A stretch of DNA of 9,028 nucleotides, from contig JAGXHZ010000112.1 of the NCBI GenBank assembly GCA_024635855.1, positions 1 through 9,028 of the forward strand. Direction: 5' to 3'. A program made the position numbers and the translations under genes. Positions 1 through 6,148 of the stretch are shown here, one piece after another. Below the pieces are notes generated by a model that saw nothing but the letters and a program-made list of their open reading frames with translations, searched no databases and was not told the origin of the DNA. The stretch's first letter is position 1. Every line of letters starts with the position of its first letter. This DNA comes from Sulfuricurvum sp. GTDB lineage: Bacteria; Campylobacterota; Campylobacteria; Campylobacterales; Sulfurimonadaceae.

Positions 1-1190
1 ATCGTCCATGAACCCTCAAGTTCTGGAACAATCCCTTGCTCGGTGAGTTGAAGTGATTTGATGGTCGAACCTTCAGTCCCTGGCATCAACGCAACTTTTC
101 CGGTTGCTTTGTTCATACAATAGAACTCTTCGGTATATTTGTGGTGATCTTCATCATTTGCCGCATGTTCCATGTCAGAACGACGGATCATTTTTTGCGT
201 TTTAACATCAACCAAGAACGGAAGATCAGTAAGAATCTTCATAAACTCAGGCTTGTAAAGCTTCTCGCTGATAATAACGTTCATAACGCTCATTGCAAGA
301 ATATTATCAGAACCTGCTTTGATCGGAATCCAAAGATCCGCTGATTTAGCGGTTGCATTGAACTCAGGAGTAATAACGATGACTTTAGCCCCGTTGTATT
401 TCCCTTCCCAAACGAAGTGAGCATCCGGAATACGAGAAACCGATGGATTTCCACCCCACATAACAGCCGTGTCGACGGTATACATGAAATCCCATGTACA
501 TCCAACGTTACCCTCGCCGTATGCGATTGCCGCACCTGAGAACATGTCCCCTAGATATGAAGAAGGATAAATACGAATCGCACCCAACTGAGTCGAGAAA
601 CGCAATGGTGCACCACGGCGACCTTCTGTGAGCAAACCGGTACCTGCATGAACCATCAACTTATCCGGTCCGCGTTGCGGATCGGTCATACAATCAAAAA
701 TTTGTTGACATACGACCTCAGCAGCCTCATCCCAGCTAATACGTTTCCATTTACCCTCACCACGCTCACCGACACGCTGCATTGGATAAAGCAAGCGGTC
801 TTTTTGGTACATTACTTGAGAGTGCTGAACTCCTTTGTTACATCCGCGCGGGTTAAAGTCAGGGATTTTAGCATTGATAATCGGATAGCGAGCCGATTGG
901 TTTTCACGAGTTACGACACCGTTATTTGACCAAACTTCCCATGCACAGTTACCTTGACAGTTAACACAGTGATATGCAAAACCGTGCTCTTCTTTTTTAC
1001 CGTACGTAAACGCAAACTCATTGCGATACATGCTTTCGGTATAGTTGGTATTCGGGTAATTTTCTTTACCGTTTTCAACCGACATTACATTCGTTTTTGC
1101 AAACAGTGACCCTTGTGAAGCCACCAATGCAGCCGTCATCCCTGAAACTTTCAGAAAATCACGACGATTATTGTTCATTACTTTTGTCAT
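1..1190 (-). CDS. Type II DMSO-reductase-family molybdopterin oxidoreductase, catalytic subunit (N-terminal part, runs off the window)
   Basis: Large catalytic subunit of a periplasmic bis-MGD molybdenum oxidoreductase. Only 396 codons are present; family members such as SerA or DdhA are roughly 900 residues, so the C-terminal half is outside. A Tat signal is visible (twin Arg 9-10 followed by DFLK, then a short hydrophobic stretch), so the protein folds before export. The N-terminal 4Fe-4S motif is H74-x3-C78-x3-C82-x34-C117; the His ligand and the x34 spacing match the NarG/SerA/DdhA/EbdA branch. The PRGCNKG and GEGKWKRISWDEA segments and IPDAHF also fit that branch, and D234 (in TWDF) is the likely Asp ligand of Mo. 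The start at 1190 is preferred over an in-frame ATG at 1178 because AAGG lies 7 nt upstream of it. It sits 9 bp behind the rhodanese gene. The substrate (selenate, sulfur oxyanion, chlorate, other) cannot be decided from this half; family certain, substrate unknown. Confidence 0.9.
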   Translation of the reverse strand, partial: MTKVMNNNRRDFLKVSGMTAALVASQGSLFAKTNVMSVENGKENYPNTNYTESMYRNEFAFTYGKKEEHGFAYHCVNCQGNCAWEVWSNNGVVTRENQSARYPIINAKIPDFNPRGCNKGVQHSQVMYQKDRLLYPMQRVGERGEGKWKRISWDEAAEVVCQQIFDCMTDPQRGPDKLMVHAGTGLLTEGRRGAPLRFSTQLGAIRIYPSSYLGDMFSGAAIAYGEGNVGCTWDFMYTVDTAVMWGGNPSVSRIPDAHFVWEGKYNGAKVIVITPEFNATAKSADLWIPIKAGSDNILAMSVMNVIISEKLYKPEFMKILTDLPFLVDVKTQKMIRRSDMEHAANDEDHHKYTEEFYCMNKATGKVALMPGTEGSTIKSLQLTEQGIVPELEGSWT

Positions 1191-1197
1191 ATTTGAG

Positions 1198-1201
1198 CCT
1201 T
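1198..1201 (-). promoter_or_regulatory. Ribosome binding site overlapping the upstream stop codon
   Basis: On the minus strand AAGG (1201-1198) shares two bases with the TAA stop (1202-1200) of the rhodanese gene and lies 7 nt before the ATG at 1190. This fixes the start of the Mo enzyme and suggests that ribosomes finishing the rhodanese gene re-initiate there. Confidence 0.7.
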
Positions 1202-2315
1202 ATCGTTTAATCGGAAGATTCATGTCGTTACCCCAAACATCCCAGCTTCCAGTGAAGACTTTGACATTTTTGTAACCGAGCAATTGAAGCGCTGTAATGT
1301 GTTCTGAACTTCGTCCTGCACCTACATGGCAATACGCATAAATGGTTTTATCTTTTGTGATCCCATAGCTGTCATATACCTTTTGGATCTCATCAGCAGA
1401 TTTAAAAGACATTTTTTTATCCGCATCCGAAATTTGGCTCCACTCGATAAAAGTAGATCCAGGAATGTGTCCGCCACGCGCAACATTATCCATTTTACGC
1501 TCACCGATGATTTCACCCATCCCGCGAGAGTCAATAATAACGTATTTTGATTTACTGCCGTTTTTAAGAATATCATCCATCGCGTGTTTTACTTCAACTT
1601 TATCCGCGATAACATTCCATTTGATTTTTTTAGGATCAATTTTGTAGGTTTTCGGCTTTACTACCTCATCCCCTTTGACGACGAGAAGACGTTTTTCAAC
1701 TGCTGTCATTTTTGCTTTTAATGCAGTAGAATCCGCTTGAGCTTTTGCAATAGTTGCATCAAGAGCCGTTTTATCCGCACCCTCTTTTTTTAATGCTTCT
1801 TTTGCATCTTTTTGTGCTTTAGTAATAGCTTTTAGCTCTTTATTCAATGCATCGTATTCTTTTTGAGCCGGATCCACTGCCATCATAGCTGCACGTCCGC
1901 CGTTAAGTACTTTTACATTTTTGTGTCCATAACTGTCAAAAAATGAATAAACACCTGTTGCATTGGGACCTTTGAAGTCATCGTATGCGATAACGGTCAT
2001 ATCATTGCTGATCCCTTTTTTCCCGATGGTTTGTTCTGCATCATCAATACAGCGATATAAAGGTGCACAGTGCATCTCACCATCGATATCAGAATGGTGC
2101 AAGTGGTGCGCATACATCTCAACCGAGCCTTTAATGTGCCCAAGTTTATAAATGTCTTCGTTATCACCCGATACAAACATAACTTTTGGATTTCCGATCA
2201 ATTTAACCGCGTCTTCGGCTGAAATAAGAATATCCTTATTTACAAAATCTGCTGCCAATACATTCGCCGCAGATAATGATGCCGTCAAACAGAGGGTTAT
2301 TAACAATCTATTCAT
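1200..2315 (-). CDS. Exported double-rhodanese sulfurtransferase with a coiled-coil linker
   Basis: Predicted periplasmic sulfurtransferase, 371 residues. A Sec signal peptide covers residues 1-21 (cleavage near VLA/AD). Rhodanese domain 1 spans about 28-142 (GHIKGS at 59-64), but no Cys sits at the catalytic-loop position (near YDDF, 111-114), so it is probably structural. Domain 2 spans about 235-368: IDSR at 261-264, GHIPGS at 282-287, and the active loop C329-H-V-G-A-G-R335, with C329 the expected persulfide carrier. Between them, about 152-212 is rich in Lys, Ala and Glu and looks like a long coiled coil, an unusual insertion in the usual tandem rhodanese (SseA/TST) plan. Two further Cys (83 and 89) lie in domain 1. 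The start has AAGGAG at 2326-2321, 5 nt from ATG. It is the first gene of an operon with the Mo enzyme, suggesting it passes sulfane sulfur to or from that enzyme's substrate, or helps its maturation; this is inference. Confidence 0.9.
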   Translation of the reverse strand: MNRLLITLCLTASLSAANVLAADFVNKDILISAEDAVKLIGNPKVMFVSGDNEDIYKLGHIKGSVEMYAHHLHHSDIDGEMHCAPLYRCIDDAEQTIGKKGISNDMTVIAYDDFKGPNATGVYSFFDSYGHKNVKVLNGGRAAMMAVDPAQKEYDALNKELKAITKAQKDAKEALKKEGADKTALDATIAKAQADSTALKAKMTAVEKRLLVVKGDEVVKPKTYKIDPKKIKWNVIADKVEVKHAMDDILKNGSKSKYVIIDSRGMGEIIGERKMDNVARGGHIPGSTFIEWSQISDADKKMSFKSADEIQKVYDSYGITKDKTIYAYCHVGAGRSSEHITALQLLGYKNVKVFTGSWDVWGNDMNLPIKR

Positions 2316-2326
2316 CCGTGCTCCTT

Positions 2327-2634
2327 TTTCTCTAAAATTAAATATTCTAATAACCTATTACCACCGTAATATATAGCTATCTTATGGAATTACCGCTCCT
2401 ATTATAGATTCGAGTCTCTTAATAACTCTTAAATTTGTTTTAAAACTTGCTATTTTTTTACCATTTGTTACATTCCCATCACAATTTCGTGCAATCTTCC
2501 TAATAAGATATTGTTTTATGTTTTCTTATAAATCTACTATCTTTTCTCAACCTTATATCTTGAACTTAAAAGTATTTGTTTAATGAGTTTTTGCTAGTAT
2601 CTCAGTTACATTTATATCAAATATACCAAAATCC
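2327..2634. other. Divergent intergenic region, AT-rich
   Basis: This stretch separates the minus-strand rhodanese operon from the plus-strand LRV operon and must carry promoters for both. The clearest element is the minus-strand TATAAT at 2401-2406. A perfect 10-bp palindrome GTTTTAAAAC lies at 2437-2446, roughly 30-40 bp upstream of that box, but in such AT-rich DNA it may be chance. For the plus strand, weak candidates are TTGCTA (2591-2596) with TATATC (2613-2618), spaced 16 bp. No RNA gene, terminator or credible small ORF was seen. Confidence 0.5.
2401..2406 (-). promoter_or_regulatory. Candidate -10 box of the rhodanese/Mo enzyme operon
   Basis: A perfect TATAAT reads on the minus strand at 2406-2401, about 85 bp upstream of the rhodanese start. 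I see no convincing -35 box 16-18 bp upstream. The 5' leader would be near 80 nt and holds a small inverted repeat (TAATA-3-TATTA, 2348-2360). Confidence 0.45.
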
Positions 2635-2640
2635 AAGGAG
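2635..2640 (+). promoter_or_regulatory. Strong ribosome binding site deciding the LRV gene start
   Basis: AAGGAG ends 7 nt before the ATG at 2648. This favours 2648 over the in-frame ATG at 2576, which lies in AT-rich intergenic DNA, has no Shine-Dalgarno sequence, and would add 24 residues unlike the rest of the protein. Confidence 0.85.
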
Positions 2641-2647
2641 TCCTCGT

Positions 2648-3253
2648 ATGAGCACTACCACCGTTTCGTATGCAATCGAACACTCAGACACCCTCGCACT
2701 TATTGAATTTCTTGAAGACAAAACCCTTCCTATCGAAGAAGTACGCACGATTTATGATGCATTTAAAGAGGACAAACAGCTCGTTGGTCAAGTTGCCATG
2801 AATCTCTCATTACGCACCTGCGTCTATGAACGTGAAAAAGAGTACAGTCCTATAATGGTTGATTTGCTCATCGATATTTCGCAAAATCCAATCGACATGG
2901 GTGCACGATGGGCAGTTGCAAAAAATCCTCATACTCCCGTAAAGGTTTTGCGTCATTTGGCCAACGACTCTATCAATCTCGTTCGTGCTCTCGTTGCTAC
3001 CAATCCCTCAACCCCAAGTGATGTTTTAGAAAAATTTTTCAGTGATGAAAAAATTGTACGCGATGGGCTCTCAGGTAATCCCAACACGCCCCCTAAATTA
3101 CTCAAAATTCTTATTGACGACAATGATAAAATGGTTCGTATGCGCCTTGCTGAGAACCGTGCAGCACCAAGAGAAATCATTGAATCTCTCCTAAAAGACA
3201 ACGACATTGACGTTACAAAAGCAGCGCAAGCCAACTTGGATGCTTCAAAATGA
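2648..3253 (+). CDS. LRV/HEAT-like helical repeat protein, first gene of the mrp operon
   Basis: Predicted cytoplasmic protein of 201 residues with no signal peptide or membrane segment. The C-terminal half carries about four tandem helical repeats of 25-26 residues, each with an N-P-x-T-P turn and a following VR or AR: NPHTP at 93-97, NPSTP at 119-123, NPNTP at 144-148, and a degenerate NRAAP at 170-174. This is the look of the leucine-rich repeat variant (LRV) family, a scaffold of alternating helices. The known Azotobacter LRV protein also has a Cys-rich Fe-S domain; here there is only one Cys (58), so that cluster domain is absent. Residues 1-80 are helical and unassigned. It overlaps the next gene by 4 bp (ATGA), and the operon ends in mrp, so a role as an adaptor in Fe-S protein assembly is possible but unproven. 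Confidence 0.8.
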   Translation: MSTTTVSYAIEHSDTLALIEFLEDKTLPIEEVRTIYDAFKEDKQLVGQVAMNLSLRTCVYEREKEYSPIMVDLLIDISQNPIDMGARWAVAKNPHTPVKVLRHLANDSINLVRALVATNPSTPSDVLEKFFSDEKIVRDGLSGNPNTPPKLLKILIDDNDKMVRMRLAENRAAPREIIESLLKDNDIDVTKAAQANLDASK

Positions 3254-3624
3254 AAAAACACCATCATGAAATACGCAGTAAGTTTTTGACCCTTGAAAAT
3301 CATTTTCTCAATACTTTTTTCTCAGGACTTTATCTAAGCGCCGCCGATTTTATCAACATTGCTGCGATGAACGGACTGGATCTGAAAATGCATTCACGTG
3401 AAATGCTTATCAAAGAGCTTTTAAATGAAACCGATAAACTCGGAACAATTGGCGGTGTAGTTGCCGCATTGAATCATCTTATTGATGAGCGAATCACGGC
3501 GTATCATCGACTTAGTCTCCAATATCCCCACGCTCGAGTACCGCTGGCAAAGCTTGCTCAAAAGGCAAATGGAACCAAATCACTTCTCGCACGAGATATC
3601 CGAGGAAATCCTTATGAACAGTAA
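3250..3624 (+). CDS. Hypothetical protein, middle gene of the mrp operon
   Basis: I do not recognise this 124-residue protein. It starts with a basic, His-rich stretch (HHH at 4-6), contains no Cys, has no signal peptide or clear transmembrane helix, and appears mostly helical (for example 12-40, 47-62, 68-88). Its reality is supported by tight packing: its ATG overlaps the LRV stop in ATGA, and its stop at 3622-3624 lies 11 bp inside the mrp gene. There is no good Shine-Dalgarno sequence before it, consistent with translation coupled to the upstream gene. Its position between a repeat scaffold and an Mrp ATPase suggests a partner of one of them; function unknown. Confidence 0.8.
   Translation: MKKHHHEIRSKFLTLENHFLNTFFSGLYLSAADFINIAAMNGLDLKMHSREMLIKELLNETDKLGTIGGVVAALNHLIDERITAYHRLSLQYPHARVPLAKLAQKANGTKSLLARDIRGNPYEQ
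3603..3606 (+). promoter_or_regulatory. Ribosome binding site deciding the mrp start
   Basis: AGGA lies 7 nt before ATG 3614, inside the end of the upstream gene. This supports the start at 3614 rather than the in-frame ATG at 3482, which would add 44 residues overlapping the upstream gene out of frame and unlike any Mrp N-terminus. Confidence 0.75.
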
Positions 3625-4654
3625 AAATTTTGAACATGCATTGCAAACGCTTAAATACCCAAATCTCGATCGAACTCTTGGTGAGCTAAAGCTTATCTCT
3701 ACTGCAAAAGTAACCGATGGTAACGCTCACGTAGAACTTCTTACTGTAAGTGATGAATCCTACCTTACCGTCAAAACAGCCATTGAGAATGCGTTGGCAC
3801 ATGAATTCAAATCGTTAAATATCACCAAAAAAGCGCAAACCCAAAAAGACACCAACTACGGTACAACCGTGACACCAAACAATCGAGCACCGTATGCAGC
3901 AAATGTTATTGCGGTAACGAGCGGCAAGGGCGGAGTGGGCAAAAGTACCGTTAGTGTCAATCTGGCTATCGCACTTGCTCAATTGGGCTATAAAGTGGGT
4001 TTATTGGACGCTGACGTCTATGGCCCCAACGTCCCGCGCCTCACCAATACCGATTTGGAAAAAATCAGCTGGAATGAGGATAACAAAATCATCCCAAGTG
4101 AAAACTACGGACTCAAAATCATGAGCGTAGCATTGACCACACCCACCTCTGATACACCGCTTGTCTGGCGTTCATCCGTTGCCGTCTCTGCTCTCATTCA
4201 GTTTCTCGAAGATGTTGCGTGGGGTGAGCTTGATTTTATGGTCATCGATATGCCTCCGGGAACAGGCGATATTCAGCTTACCATGGCACAAGAACTTCCC
4301 ATCACAGCAGGTGTTCTCGTCACTACACCACAACTTGTCGCAAGCGATGATGTCAGTCGTGCCATTCGAATGTTTCAAGACATCCATGTCCCCATGGCAG
4401 GACTAGTTGAGAATATGAGCTATTTTATCGCTCCGGATACTGGAAATCGTTATGATATTTTTGGTTCAGGGGGAGGACAGCGCCTAAGCGAACGATACAA
4501 TATTCCACTCTTAGGTCAAATACCGCTGGACATGGAAATCCGCGAAGGTTCAGACAATGGCGAACCGCCGGTAGCACTTGGCAGTGATGTACAGAAAAAA
4601 TATTATCAGGATATTGTGAAAAAAATGCTGCAAGAGATCGAGTTTAAACTTTAG
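3614..4654 (+). CDS. mrp: Mrp/ApbC-family P-loop ATPase, Fe-S cluster carrier
   Basis: Cytoplasmic ATPase of the Mrp/NBP35 family, thought to carry and deliver Fe-S clusters to apoproteins. With the start at 3614 it has 346 residues, normal for the family. Residues about 1-70 form the small MIP18/DUF59-like domain. The deviant Walker A, S-GKGGVGKS, is at 103-111, followed by the typical DADVYGPN stretch and VIDMPPGTGDIQL. Near the C-terminus, where many Mrp proteins carry a CxxC motif for the bridging cluster (ENMSxxxCxxC), this one reads ENMSYFIAPDTG (266-277), with Ala273 and Thr276 in place of the two Cys; DIFGSGGG and PLLGQIPLDMEIR follow as expected. The APDT form is, from memory, a recurring variant in other proteobacterial Mrp proteins, so it is not a broken gene. 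It is last in an operon with the LRV and hypothetical genes. Confidence 0.95.
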   Translation: MNSKNFEHALQTLKYPNLDRTLGELKLISTAKVTDGNAHVELLTVSDESYLTVKTAIENALAHEFKSLNITKKAQTQKDTNYGTTVTPNNRAPYAANVIAVTSGKGGVGKSTVSVNLAIALAQLGYKVGLLDADVYGPNVPRLTNTDLEKISWNEDNKIIPSENYGLKIMSVALTTPTSDTPLVWRSSVAVSALIQFLEDVAWGELDFMVIDMPPGTGDIQLTMAQELPITAGVLVTTPQLVASDDVSRAIRMFQDIHVPMAGLVENMSYFIAPDTGNRYDIFGSGGGQRLSERYNIPLLGQIPLDMEIREGSDNGEPPVALGSDVQKKYYQDIVKKMLQEIEFKL

Positions 4655-4663
4655 TTAGCTACA

Positions 4664-4697
4664 AAAACCGTCATCCCGTACGTGATACGGGATCCAT
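4664..4697 (-). terminator. Likely intrinsic terminator of the PAS gene, formed by the repeat
   Basis: On the minus strand the CCGTATCACGTACGG hairpin is followed within about 7 nt by five T residues (complement of 4664-4668). It begins about 50 bp downstream of the PAS stop codon. Confidence 0.5.
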
Positions 4698-4737
4698 CTT
4701 AAGAGTAATGGATTCCGTGTCGTAGCACGGAATGACG
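4669..4737. repeat. 69-bp palindromic repeat element (dRS3/MITE-like)
   Basis: Two arms, 4669-4697 and 4708-4737, are imperfect inverted copies around a 10-bp centre, with outer ends CGTCAT(C/T)CCG and CGGAATGACG. Each arm is itself a hairpin: CCCGTA-5-TACGGG, and TTCCGTG-6-CACGGAA. The pattern (ATTCC..GGAAT inside CGTCA..TGACG) resembles dispersed palindromes known in several bacteria, such as neisserial dRS3. It lies between the convergent mrp and PAS genes. On the minus strand it is followed by GGTTTTTG, so it can also serve as the terminator of the PAS gene; no T-run follows on the plus strand. Confidence 0.85.
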
Positions 4738-4744
4738 AGAACAA

Positions 4745-5161
4745 TTACTCCTGCGCCTTAAGCTCTGCATACAGCTTCGTACACGCATCCACATCACTTC
4801 TCTGAGGCTTAATACGTATAGAGAGATATGAAACACTCCCATCGCTTTTCTCACGTCTAAGAGCTGTTGCATACACCCAGTAGTATCCATTGTCCTTACG
4901 ACGATTTTGCACAAAACCTGTCCAAAAACCTTTCGTTTGTAAATCATTCCACAACCCCTTAAATGCAATACGCGGCATATCCGGATGACGTACCATATTA
5001 TGAGGCTGACCCAAAAGCTCTTCTTTCGTATATCCTGCAACCTCACAAAATAAATCATTGACATACGTAATAATCCCGTTGCTGTCCGTTTCACTTAAAA
5101 TATATCCGCTGGAAGGGTAAAACCATTCATTGCTTGTTGGGTCTTGATAAATATCAGCCAT
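4745..5161 (-). CDS. Stand-alone Aer/CetB-like PAS sensor protein
   Basis: A 138-residue protein made of a single PAS domain (about 20-118) plus a short helical tail, very like the N-terminal sensor of the E. coli aerotaxis receptor Aer: GYTKEELLGQPHNMVRHPDMP (split here as residues 43-63), W71, the KGFWTG and NRRKDNGYYWV strands, and an LYAEL tail. R58, H59, D61 and N35 match residues that in Aer line the FAD pocket, so a redox-sensing flavin is likely. There is no HAMP, membrane or methyl-accepting domain; such PAS-only proteins (CetB in Campylobacter) work with a separate receptor (CetA), which is not in this window. The start at 5161 has AGGAA at 5173-5169; the longer GTG start at 5188 lacks one. 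Soluble, probably signalling energy or redox state to the chemotaxis machinery. Confidence 0.88.
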   Translation of the reverse strand: MADIYQDPTSNEWFYPSSGYILSETDSNGIITYVNDLFCEVAGYTKEELLGQPHNMVRHPDMPRIAFKGLWNDLQTKGFWTGFVQNRRKDNGYYWVYATALRREKSDGSVSYLSIRIKPQRSDVDACTKLYAELKAQE

Positions 5162-5189
5162 ATTAATATTCCTAAACAGAAGTTGCACA

Positions 5190-5195
5190 AGTATA
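5190..5195 (-). promoter_or_regulatory. Promoter of the PAS gene (-10 box with upstream T-tracts)
   Basis: TATACT reads on the minus strand at 5195-5190, about 29 bp before the ATG. Upstream there is no TTGACA but a run of phased T-tracts (complement of about 5197-5218). This is the layout described for sigma-70 promoters in Campylobacter, where periodic T-stretches replace the -35 box. Confidence 0.6.
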
Positions 5196-5253
5196 CCTAA
5201 AAAATAAAAAGGAAAAAATTTAAAAAGTGGAAAAAAAAGAAGACTCTAGAAAT

Positions 5254-5290
5254 GGGACTTTAGTCCTACCTTGATGCGGGGTTAAACCCC
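5254..5290. repeat. REP-like pair of short hairpins
   Basis: Two compact palindromes stand 11 bp apart: GGACTTTAGTCC (5255-5266) and GGGGTTAAACCCC (5278-5290). They lie between the lipoprotein gene and the PAS promoter. Paired hairpins of the form GGGGTTTAACCCC plus GGNCTAAAGNCC look like REP-type dispersed repeats. They may also stabilise or end the transcript of the lipoprotein operon, though the T-run (complement of 5231-5238) is too distant for a standard terminator. Confidence 0.55.
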
Positions 5291-5309
5291 CACTTCCAAG
5301 AACAGGAAT

Positions 5310-5332
5310 AAAACGACTTATTTAAACGTTTT
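5310..5332 (-). terminator. Weak terminator-like hairpin over the lipoprotein stop codon
   Basis: AAAACG and CGTTTT pair (5332-5327 with 5315-5310) around an 11-nt loop that contains the TAA stop. The stem is AT-rich and only 6 bp, so termination here would be inefficient. Confidence 0.25.
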
Positions 5333-6148
5333 TTGAAGGCTTTTTGTAACAGCGTCAGGAATGGTCATAATTCCCATAAAACCGCCCATATCTAACAACG
5401 GATAGCTCACTGCGATAAAATATTTTGCATTTAAGGCTTTTGCTTTTCCACCTTCGATTAACACAGCCCATGGTAAAAGCTCACTGTTTTGTGCACCGAT
5501 TTTTTTAGGGAAAGCACTGGTACGTTTATCAAGCTCAACAAACGCAACATAACGATCAGGACCTATTTGGACAACAGTACCCTTAGCTGCATTGGCGCGT
5601 GCGACCAAATCTGCGGTTGTCCCCTCACCCACGACATCCATATCTTGATAATACGGCATACCCATCATAAAACGGTAATCCGACAATCCTGCGAATTCCC
5701 ATTGATCTTCAGAGTTTTTCAATGGACCAAATGCTTTTTCCAAAGCAATGTATTCAGCAGAAGCTGTCGCATGATTGTAATCATCCTGCAAAAATGCTTT
5801 ATTAAAATAAATAGGGTTAGCGATATGCACTTGCTGGCGCTCAGCATCCACTAACATTCTTCCAACAGCAGCCAAACCACGCATTGGTTTGTTAGCATCC
5901 GCTTTCATGCTCGCATTGGTATACAAAATTGTGGTAGCATTTTCTGATAATTTAAACGTACCGACGACTTCAAAACCTTGAGCCGTTAATTTTGATTTTG
6001 CGCTCTCAACATCAACATACGCACCAACTCTGTACGCCGAAACCATTTTTTCTACGACTATACCACCTTCAATTTTTGGTGCGGTGGCAGAACATCCTGA
6101 AAAAGCGATGGCAAATGCCAACGCGGTTAATGATAGTAGTTTTTTCAT
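5318..6148 (-). CDS. Predicted lipoprotein, partner of the DUF302 protein
   Basis: A 276-residue exported protein. A short basic start and hydrophobic stretch end in a lipobox-like AFSGC (15-19), so C19 is probably lipidated; Ser at +2 suggests outer-membrane sorting. The mature part has an early segment (AKSKLTAQGFEVVGTFKL, about 50-67) and a NPIYFNKAFL stretch that recall the beta-alpha layout of DUF302 domains, but I cannot assign the family firmly. No catalytic motif is evident and C19 is the only Cys. Its ATG overlaps the TGA of the upstream DUF302 gene (ATGA, 6145-6148), with AGGAG about 10 nt before, so the two are translationally coupled and probably act together in the envelope. Function unknown. 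Confidence 0.85.
   Translation of the reverse strand: MKKLLSLTALAFAIAFSGCSATAPKIEGGIVVEKMVSAYRVGAYVDVESAKSKLTAQGFEVVGTFKLSENATTILYTNASMKADANKPMRGLAAVGRMLVDAERQQVHIANPIYFNKAFLQDDYNHATASAEYIALEKAFGPLKNSEDQWEFAGLSDYRFMMGMPYYQDMDVVGEGTTADLVARANAAKGTVVQIGPDRYVAFVELDKRTSAFPKKIGAQNSELLPWAVLIEGGKAKALNAKYFIAVSYPLLDMGGFMGIMTIPDAVTKSLQKTFK

Noticed and set aside
141..929. Open frames on the plus strand and in other minus frames opposite the Mo enzyme
   Set aside because: They are shadows of the continuous minus-strand Mo enzyme frame, which has clear cofactor motifs throughout.
2437..2446. Perfect palindrome GTTTTAAAAC as an operator
   Set aside because: It is only 10 bp and mostly A/T in a very AT-rich region, so chance is likely; noted in the intergenic entry only.
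2576..2647. Longer in-frame start for the LRV gene
   Set aside because: It runs through AT-rich intergenic DNA and includes the AAGGAG that serves ATG 2648.
3482..3613. Longer in-frame start for mrp, adding 44 residues
   Set aside because: It overlaps the upstream gene out of frame, lacks a Shine-Dalgarno sequence, and does not resemble an Mrp N-terminus. ATG 3614 has AGGA at the right distance.
4669..4737. Possible CRISPR repeat
   Set aside because: There is a single palindromic unit with no regularly spaced copies or spacers in the window.
5162..5188. GTG start giving nine extra residues to the PAS protein
   Set aside because: The extension includes the AGGAA that precedes ATG 5161 and overlaps the predicted promoter start region.
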